Positions 57,208 through 64,000 of a stretch of 64,000 bases of DNA are shown piece after piece (the first letter of the stretch is position 1; each line of letters begins with the position of its first letter). The notes below the pieces were generated by a model, which was not told where the DNA came from, ran no database searches, and saw nothing but the letters and a program-made list of their open reading frames with translations. Made by a program: the position numbers and the translations under genes. This stretch comes from Lepiota brunneoincarnata (taxonomy: Eukaryota > Basidiomycota > Agaricomycetes > Agaricales > Agaricaceae), in the NCBI GenBank assembly GCA_023014365.1, contig JAEBUN010000005.1:186001-250000 (forward strand). Direction: 5' to 3'.

Positions 57208-57537
57208 TGTCGTGACATAGCGCAGTAGATAGTCGAGAATAATAGATGTATTCTGAAGTCCGGCGAACAAAGCTGGTGTTATCGTACATATTAGATAAGG
57301 CAAAATGAAAAACACACCTGAAGTCCAGCTAACAAAGCTGGGCTTCAGGTGTAACAGACACATAGTATTTATACATTACACTACATAGGAGAAGTTAAGA
57401 AACAGAGCTATAATGAAACATAAACATCTCAGAAGATAAAGGAGAAACATACAGATCTCCTCTAATGAGGAGCATTGTTAAACATAAACTCCTACAGGAC
57501 GTCATTGAACGAGTTGTTCTGTCGTCAAACTCCAACA
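57208..57537 (-). repeat. Copia-1 5' LTR
   Basis: This keeps CpG at nine sites where the 3' LTR has TG or CA. Confidence 0.9.
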
Positions 57538-58067
57538 AACCGCCGAAAATTACGAAAACCCCAACACCGTCCCCTCTCCGAACAATGCCCTCGAACGCGC
57601 AGTGACGCTCAACCGCTCCCTGACATATGAGGTTGATTCTCGTGTTCAACACATCCTTAATAATATTTCCTTCGCTACCACCGACGACGATTGGCGACGC
57701 CACTCATAGTAACAACAGTATCAACAATCGACCGACGGTACCACCACTGAATGATATCCCGACCGTTTTTGATGCGGATGCGAACGCTTCTGGTGGTTTA
57801 GGAGGTGTCGGACACGACTTTGATTTTGATCGTTTTTGGGCGAGGTTCCACCGCCTTCAGAAGGGCACTGCGTCGCATGTGGCGTACACTGAACGTCTGG
57901 CATCTCCTATGCAGCACTACTACCACGATGACGATGACACAGACGGCAGGTAGTAGCGTGGAGAGGAAGAGGAAATCGGGCGTGGTGGTGAGTGAGCTCG
58001 AGAGTGCGTTGGGTACTGCGAGGGTGGTGCGTGAGGCTCCGGCGAAGATGAAGCGGAGAATGGTTTG
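57538..58067 (+). pseudogene. HSF fragment C, right part
   Basis: This continues after Copia-1 at AACCGCC and runs to the end of the HSF gene. A 3' deletion joins the NIS region to the Gln/Asn stretch. The frame RPTVPPLNDIPTVFDADANA then GVGHDFDFDRFW is open here, while the main gene has slips at the same places. The C-terminus ERKRKSGVVVSELESALGTA ends at TGA 58067. This copy is useful for judging the reading frame of the main gene. Confidence 0.75.
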
Positions 58068-58347
58068 AAGAGTTTCTATTTCTCTGGTTGTGCTCCGACC
58101 GTCGTGTGTTTTATGTATCTTGTTTACGCTTTTACATCGCCTAGGATGTGTCCCATGTCATTTCATTGCCGTCACTCGCACCTCTTCCCCTTTGTTGCTG
58201 TATATATCCTATACTTATTAGTTTGTTGTATCACATTACGCCCACACCTTTGTCAATCCCACACAACCATGATGATTTTGTACTATGCTCTTGTGGTTAT
58301 TTGACAGTGACAATCATGCTTAGCTTCCCACTACCTTCCCTTCTGAA

Positions 58348-59617
58348 TCATGAACTAGGCAACAGTCCCTCAACCATAACAGGGACACCGGAACACCACT
58401 CCTTGATGGCACGATTGCGATCTGCTTCCTCCATCCGCTGGCGTGCTCTTGCTTCCGCCAGCTCCCAAAGGTAAGATGGATAGGGAGGATCTTTGATATT
58501 TCGCTCATCATCAAATTCCCAGTCCTCTTCATCCTCATCGTCTCTTGTGCGAAATGGTATGATGTGGTAATGTATATTAGGAATTCTTGGATATCCAGAG
58601 CTGGCAAATTTCTTGAGGACACATTGAATATAGTGCCAGTTGAAGACACCAAGTGGCGGAAGGGGTACTGCTATAGCATGTGAGGAGAGTGTGATTGTGC
58701 GACCATGCAACATTGGTTCGTTTGGATTCTCTCGCCGTATACCGGATCTATTAAGGGGTACGTTGGTAAAGTTGTGCACAGCAAATTGGTTGGGCTGGCC
58801 AGGGATTCAATCTATATTAATTAACACAATGGAGCACGGAGATAGGAAGACTCACATGTCCATTATGCCAAAACCCCACTTCATACATACCTATAAGATA
58901 ATCCAAGTGTTGTGCGAGTAAAACTCCTAGTTGAGGATCGAATCTATGTGCAATTGAAGTGGTACCGACGAAACGTGCTACAACAGATTGGACGCCACTG
59001 TCACCGAGGCGTATTGGGAGCAAGTGGGATGCAATAGTGAAAGGATGTTGTGTGATGATGCAACTTTGATCACGTTGCTGTAGTGCATTGCGGAACGCAG
59101 TACTCCCAGCCTGAGATTGTGGTGTGTTGGATGTCACCGATTTGGCTGATTGACGAAGGCTGATCTTGGTTAGGGTGGCCGCGGCATTATTGTCAGGACG
59201 GAACTCGTAAATCCTCGCCTCTAGTGACTCCGATGGGTCCACAGGCCTCCAACTTGAGTTGTATTTCCTGCCTAACCACGACACGACAGTTCCTGTAGTG
59301 AACGTAAAGAGTCTGCTGTTCCCACCTGGCTCAAATATGAGCCTCGCGACTCGGATAAGCCAGTCGGCAGTGTCACCCGCAAAATAACAAATCTCGCGAA
59401 GATCAGCGGCAATAACAATGAGATGCCCTCTTGAATTCCGAAGGGGAGGCAACGGGTCAGGGTTAGGCTGATCTTCCGTCGGAGTAGGGAAGCGAGACAG
59501 GAACGAGCGATGGATGCGAAGGTACACCACTTGGGGCTGGGCATGGGCAGTGTTCTCGGAGATAGAACGAGCTTTTTCTGCAAGGCGTGTTGAACGGCGG
59601 GGTGGTTGAGCAGCCAT
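58348..59617 (-). CDS. HNH-nuclease-like family gene, copy 4 (intact)
   Basis: Exons 58856-59617 and 58348-58794, with a 61-bp intron (58795-58855; GTGAGT to GGCCAG), give 402 residues with no break. The start MAAQPPRRSTRLAEKARS is the one shared by all copies. The N-terminal domain has YLRIHRSFLSRFPTPTED and DTADWLIRVARLIFEPGG. The HNH_2-like core runs from about residue 197: RDQSCIITQHP, ASHLLPIRLGDSGVQS, FDPQLGVLLAQHLDYL, YEVGFWHN, then after the splice FAVHNF. The C-terminus is acidic (DDEDEEDWEFDDERN) with a helical end. The histidine is present, but the second-strand Asn of classical HNH enzymes is not obvious, so activity is uncertain. It converges on HSF fragment C. Confidence 0.75.
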
Positions 59618-60012
59618 GACTGTCGGTAAAGTAACGGGCAAGTTGTGAGCAGGACCACGAACGGGCTGAAGTGGAAGAGGATCAGGAAGGTCCAAGGGTC
59701 ACACCCGGTTATGACGGACGTGGAGACTTGCACACCCACTGGATCAAAAACGCCATCGCATAGCTAAAACTGGGGGGTAGCGGACAAAATGCAATCATAG
59801 AGAGGTATGGAAATGCTAGAAATACGAAGATATCAAAGTCGGGGGCGGGGGGATCAAAAACGAGTGACACAACAAACACTACAGTAGCAGTTGGACGATA
59901 AAGCGACGGGGTGACAAACGAGGGGAAGCAGGTACAACAGGAAAACAACACAGACAGAGACAAAAACCGTATAACATGTCAAAAGCGTCCATACCCATTT
60001 ATAAGCGCTCCC
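59618..60012 (-). promoter_or_regulatory. Duplicated upstream block of HNH-like copy 4
   Basis: This contains the complements of AACAGGGT-like (ACCCGGTTATGACGG) and GATTGCATT pieces found upstream of all copies. HSF fragment D begins right behind it, so the gene has at most about 400 bp of its own upstream DNA. Confidence 0.4.
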
Positions 60013-61590
60013 CTGAGCAAGACAGACACAGAACTTTTATCAGCCCTAATTTTCACCGCAGCCGGCCCGACCTCCTTTGTCTTATCCGACGCAAGAAACA
60101 AGCAGCCCAGATGATCTTCCCGTTGGTGCCTACAATCTGAATGTCACTCCCAGTCCAAATTCCGGTCAATCGCAGGGACAGGCTCTCGACATAAACCTGG
60201 TCATCTAAGGGCACCGCTGCGATCGAACGCCACCGGACAACCAACTCAGGAGTCAGAAGAGCTGAATGTTCTTCAAATGCTCAAACCAGTTCCCACGAAA
60301 GGATGCCTTCGCTGGGGCATCCGGGACCCATGCTGATGGAAATCATATGGTTGGCCCACCCAGTTCGAATCATCATGCAATTGTTTTCCGCAGGAGAACT
60401 TGATAATGATAGAGGGTGCCCAGCACGAACCTTCAGGAAAGGTCGGAACAACTGAAGTCGAAGCAAGCGGTGCTGATTCTAGCTCATTCTCCAACCCAGC
60501 GTGCCGTGAGCTCTTCTCTTCTCTTAAAAAAATACGCAGTCGGACTTAAAAATATCTCAGCTTATCCCGCTATCAAGACACCCGCCTCTGTTCCATCCCC
60601 TGCCCCGTCTGTTGCCCAATCCCACGGTGCCAGGCCCACCATCTTGGAAGCCAGTTACTTTAGCTCGATCAATCCCTCATTTGTACCCCGCAGTACAACA
60701 GAAGACTCCCGCATTGGCTCATCGTCAGCCTCCCCAAAATGACGGAGATCCCAACACCACGCCTTCTCCGAACAATGGTCTCAAACGCGCAATGATGCAC
60801 AGCTGCTCCCCGACATGGGAGGTTGATTCTCGTGTTCTACACATTCTTACCTGACCAAATCACCCAGCTTGTCAACCCCCTATCTCAGACTATGGTCAAC
60901 ACAGATTACATCTAAGACCAACAGCAGACCGCCAATTCATCCCACCACTGGTTCCAGCAAGACAACTTTGATTATGCACAACCACCCGCTCCACCATCGC
61001 CTTTCCCACTTCTCCCCCCCCTCCCCTCCCTCAGCTCCGCCAACATCAACAGCAAAGGATGAGCCCGATGATAGCGTTCGGCGACCTCCATGTTGATCCT
61101 GGGAGGATATCGACAAGGGAGTCGTCAACTCAATCAATACACATATTAACAGTATCATTGAGACTTCTTTGTTACCACCGGCGACGATAGGCAGCAGCAC
61201 TCACCAGCGGCAGCAACAATCCACCGACGGTACCGTCGCTGGATGGTATCCTGGGCATTTTTGACACGGATGCGAACGCTTCTGGTGGTTCAGGAGCGGT
61301 CGGACACGACTTTGATTTTGATTTGTTCCTGGATACATTTTCTTGGGGGGCTCTTGGGCAGGGCCTGGAGCAAGGGCAAGGTGGAGATGGCATTGGTTCC
61401 TATCGCCTTCGGATGGGACTGCGTCGCCTGTGGACGTACACTCAACAGCTGGCATCTCTTGCGCAGACCACCACTACCACGACGACGACTGCCTCTTGCG
61501 AATATGCAGGCAGCGGGTGGTGGTTATGGAGAGGAAATTGGGTATGGTTGGTGAGTGAGACTCTGGCAAAGGCGAACCGGAGGAAGGAAT
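60013..61590 (+). pseudogene. HSF fragment D
   Basis: The longest of the three fragments. It starts within the wing of the DNA-binding domain (GAGCAAGACAGACACAGAAC), passes the RRKKQAAQ and Ser/Pro-rich regions, and ends with remnants of the acidic tail near 61560. Frames such as 60416-60742 hold blocks EEYAVGLKNISAYPAI-like and PSVPSPAPSVAQS-like, but several indels and a deletion near 61100 break the protein. The first two exons are missing. Confidence 0.75.
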
Positions 61591-61806
61591 GTGCGTTGCC
61601 TAGGGTGTGCTCCATGTTGTTTTGTTGTCCCCCTTTGCTGTTGTATGTATCCTATTGATTTGCTGTGTTGCATTACGCCCACACCTTTGTCAAGCCCACG
61701 CGGCCGTGGTGATTTTGTACTATGTTGTTGTAGTTATTTGATAATGACCATTATGCTTAGCTTCTCTCTACCCTCCCTTCCGAATCATGGACTAGGCAAC
61801 ACTCCC

Positions 61807-63058
61807 TCAGCCGAAACAGGGACACCGGAACACCACTCCTTGATGGCACTGATTACGATCTGCTTCTTCCATCCGCTGGCATGCTCTTGCTTCCGCTAGG
61901 TCCCGAAGGTAAGATGGATAGGGAGGATCCTTTATATTTCGCTCATCATCAAATTCCCAGGACTCTTCATCCTCATCGTCACTTGTGTGGAATGGCACAA
62001 TGTAATAAAATATATGATCAATATTTTGATAATCAGTGGTGGCGAATTTCTTGAGGACACATTGGATATAGTGCCAGTTGAATGCACCAAGTGGTGGGAG
62101 AGGCACTGTAGTATTGTGGGAGGAGAGTGTGATCAATTGACCATGCAGAATTTCTTCATTCTGTCGTCGTACTCGTGCACCAAAAATGTTGAGGAGTGAG
62201 TCGTTAAAATTGTGGACAACATATTGGTTGGGCTGGCCAGGGATACAGTCCATGTTAATACAACAGAGCACAGAGATAGAAAGACTCGCCTCTCCGTTGT
62301 TCCAAAACCCTATTTCATACCTATCTATATAGGAATCCAAGTTTGGTGCGAGTAAAACTCCTAGTTGAGGATCATGTTTGTGTGCGACGGGAGTGGTACC
62401 AATGAAACGTGCTGCGACAGATTGGACGCCAGTGTCGCCAAGGCGCTTTGGGAGCAAGCGGGACGCAATAACGTTATCGTGTTGTGAGATAATGCATTCC
62501 CGATCGCGTTGTATTAACGCATTGCGGAACGCAGTACTCCTATTCTGAGATTGTGTTGTGTTGGATGTCTTTGACTTAGTTGGTTGACGGAGGCTAATCT
62601 TGGTGAGAGTGACCGTGGCACTATTGTCAGGACGGAACTCGTAAATCGTTGCCCCGAGCGACTCCAACGGGTGCACAGGCCTCCAACTCGCGTCAAACTC
62701 CCTGTCTAACCACGATGCAACATTTCCCGTAGTGAATGTAAAGAGTCTGCTGTTCCCACCTTGGCTCAAATATGAGCCTCGCGACTCGGATCAGCCAGTC
62801 GGCAGTGTCACCCGCAAAACGACAAATCTCGCGAAGACCAGCGGCAATAACAATGAGATGCCCTCTTGAGTTCCAAAGGGGAGGCAACGGGTCAGGGTTG
62901 GTATGATCTTCCGTCGGAGTAGGGAAGCGAGACAGGAACGAGCGATGGATGCGAAGATACAACATTTGGGGCTGAGCAGTGTCAGTAGCGGTGTTCTCGG
63001 AGGTAGAACGAGCTTTTTCCGCAAGGCGTGTTGAATAGCGGGGTGGTTGAGCAGCCAT
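61807..63058 (-). pseudogene. HNH-nuclease-like family gene, copy 5
   Basis: The same layout as copy 4 from the start MAAQPPRYSTRLAEKARS. An extra A (coding strand) near 62763 breaks the frame after LIFEP; a second near 61848 changes the end after EADRN. Between them, 62750-61850 is open. The conserved intron position has GCGAGT instead of GTGAGT (a GC-AG intron, 57 bp) and no internal stop, so translation could also pass through. HNH-like core: CIISQHDN, ASRLLPKRLGD (His replaced by Arg), GVLLAPNLDSY. The loss of the His argues against nuclease activity. Confidence 0.65.
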
Positions 63059-63443
63059 GGCTGTCGATAAAGCAATGGGCAAGTTAAGGAGCAGGACTGC
63101 GAACGGGCTGAACTGGAGAAGGTCCAAGGGTTGCACCCTATTATGACGGAAGGGGAAACTTGCACTGCCAACGGATCAAAATCGCTAAATTACCCACAGT
63201 GGACGGAATGCAATCATAGAGGTATAGAGATAGAAATACGGAAAAGGTATCAAAGGGGGGGGTAAAGAAATCAAAAACGAGTGACATAACAAATACTACA
63301 GTAGCAAACGAGGGGAAGCCGGTAGTGCGGGTAGTAAATGATTAGCAAAGGGTGCAACAGAAAAACAATAATAATGTCAACAGATACAGATAAAAACCAT
63401 ATAACCCCAATAGATCGCCAAAACACCACATCACCAAACTCAC
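63059..63443 (-). promoter_or_regulatory. Spacer upstream of HNH-like copy 5
   Basis: This is the inverted counterpart of 1181-1550, including the tract GTAGTAAATGATTAGCAAAG. It separates the 3' end of the proline-rich gene from the start of HNH-like copy 5, in the same tandem order as at the left edge. Confidence 0.45.
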
Positions 63444-64000
63444 TCACTCTCCTGCAGGTTTGGGAGGCAAAGGAGGCGGTGGTCCAGGAACCTTGATCGC
63501 AGTCCCATTCCCATTTATGAACGTTCCACTTCCCACCTCCTCTTCCTCCCCCTCCTCCAATTTCAAACTCTCTCCATCAATCGCAAACTTGGACACCCTT
63601 GCATCCTCTTCCTGCGTTTCTTGTATATACTCTGCCGGCGGCCGCGGCATCAACGGGGGCGGTGGGGCGATAGCTGGTGGTGTCTGTGGTTGCTGCGGCT
63701 GGGAGGGGAGCTGAGGCGATGAAGGCGTCGTCGTCGTCGTCGTCGTCGTCGTCTGACTACTCGGAACGGCTGTATTCGCCACCTTATTCACATGCCCGTT
63801 CAATCTTTTCTGTGCTTTGGCATCCTTAGCTTCAAACTTGGCCTTGATCAATGCCTTCTCCTCCGCTGCCGTCAAAACCTTTGGAGCACCACTACCCGTT
63901 GGCGGAGTAGGTGTCGGTCGCTGCCCACCTACCAGGCGAGCCGCCTCTTGCAGGGGGTTGTTGTTGTGACGATGTTTTCTTCCTTGCAGCAGCCTGAGCA
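63444..64000 (-). CDS. Proline-rich protein, C-terminal part (runs off the window)
   Basis: The frame is open from the window edge to a stop at 63444 and begins outside. Readable blocks: NPLQEAARLVGGQRPTPTPP, then AEEKALIKAKFEAKDAKAQK, a Thr run (about nine residues) and Pro/Gln-rich linker, AEYIQETQEEDARVSKFAID, an acidic patch EEGEEEEVG, and the terminal PPPPLPPKPAGE, a possible SH3-binding motif. Near 63950 the residues AQAAARKK, conserved with the left copy, lie in a different frame, so an intron, an indel in a CAA run or a local decay is present. No enzyme domain is visible; it may be an adaptor-type protein. Confidence 0.6.
   Translation of the reverse strand, partial: LRLLQGRKHRHNNNPLQEAARLVGGQRPTPTPPTGSGAPKVLTAAEEKALIKAKFEAKDAKAQKRLNGHVNKVANTAVPSSQTTTTTTTTTPSSPQLPSQPQQPQTPPAIAPPPPLMPRPPAEYIQETQEEDARVSKFAIDGESLKLEEGEEEEVGSGTFINGNGTAIKVPGPPPPLPPKPAGE

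Larger units (their letters stand above)
47390..57537 (-). mobile_element. Copia-1, LTR retrotransposon containing Copia-2
   Basis: LTRs of 331 bp (47390-47720) and 330 bp (57208-57537) start TGTYGTGAC and end ACTCCAACA. The flanks AACCA / AACCG are a 5-bp target duplication with one CpG-type change. Without the 5.2-kb Copia-2 insertion its length is about 4.95 kb, normal for the superfamily. It splits HSF fragment C. Minus-strand order: gag, protease, integrase, reverse transcriptase, RNase H, the Ty1/Copia order. Confidence 0.9.

Overview
The window is nuclear DNA of a filamentous basidiomycete, most likely an agaricomycete. The host genes have very short GT-AG introns (about 46-67 bp), fungal-type housekeeping proteins, and transposon families common in mushroom genomes. 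I see no CRISPR array, no rRNA gene and no prokaryotic feature. Host genes lie mainly at the two ends. About 33 kb in the middle (13.6-47.1 kb) plus 47.4-57.5 kb is transposon-derived.

Left host block (1-13.5 kb): a decayed proline-rich gene (+); two tandem copies of an HNH-nuclease-like gene (+, 1551-2842 and 3151-4489); a heat shock transcription factor gene (-, 4716-6990); dephospho-CoA kinase (-, 7089-7895); a large coiled-coil protein (+, 7936-11263); a 3' fragment of the heat shock factor gene (+, 11.5-12.0 kb); and a third HNH-like copy (-, 12.2-13.5 kb). Right host block (57.5-64 kb): two more heat shock factor fragments (+), each convergent with an HNH-like copy (-), then a better-preserved copy of the proline-rich gene (-) running off the window. 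The repeating unit is therefore HNH-like gene and HSF gene in convergent orientation, present four times, with a fifth HNH-like copy in tandem. Only one HNH-like copy (58348-59617) is fully open, and only one HSF copy keeps a complete DNA-binding domain.

Middle region: a 1.7 kb foldback element; AT-rich tandem-repeat DNA; a LINE fragment; Gypsy-1 (20612-28199, TSD GTACT); a Tc1/IS630-like DDE transposon (29035-32446) with a solo LTR inside it; tandem repeats broken by a MITE; a tRNA-derived SINE-like sequence; a MULE-type gene with a ubiquitin-protease-like C-terminal part, split by Gypsy-2 (34873-42845, TSD CATGG) and by a Tc1/mariner element (43743-45032). From 47390 to 57537 there is a nest: Copia-1 sits inside an HSF fragment, Copia-2 (51106-56298, TSD CAAAC) sits inside Copia-1's gag zinc knuckle, and a solo LTR (55059-55369, TSD GGAAG) sits inside Copia-2's gag.

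Three observations deserve most attention. Both Gypsy chromoviruses carry an extra ORF after the integrase/chromodomain, ending in the same pair of zinc knuckles. Both have a primer-binding site complementary to their own predicted mRNA 5' end (Tf1-style self-priming), while both Copia elements appear to use a half initiator-tRNA site. LTR pairs differ mostly at CpG sites, which points to methylation-linked decay. All sequence comparisons were made by eye.
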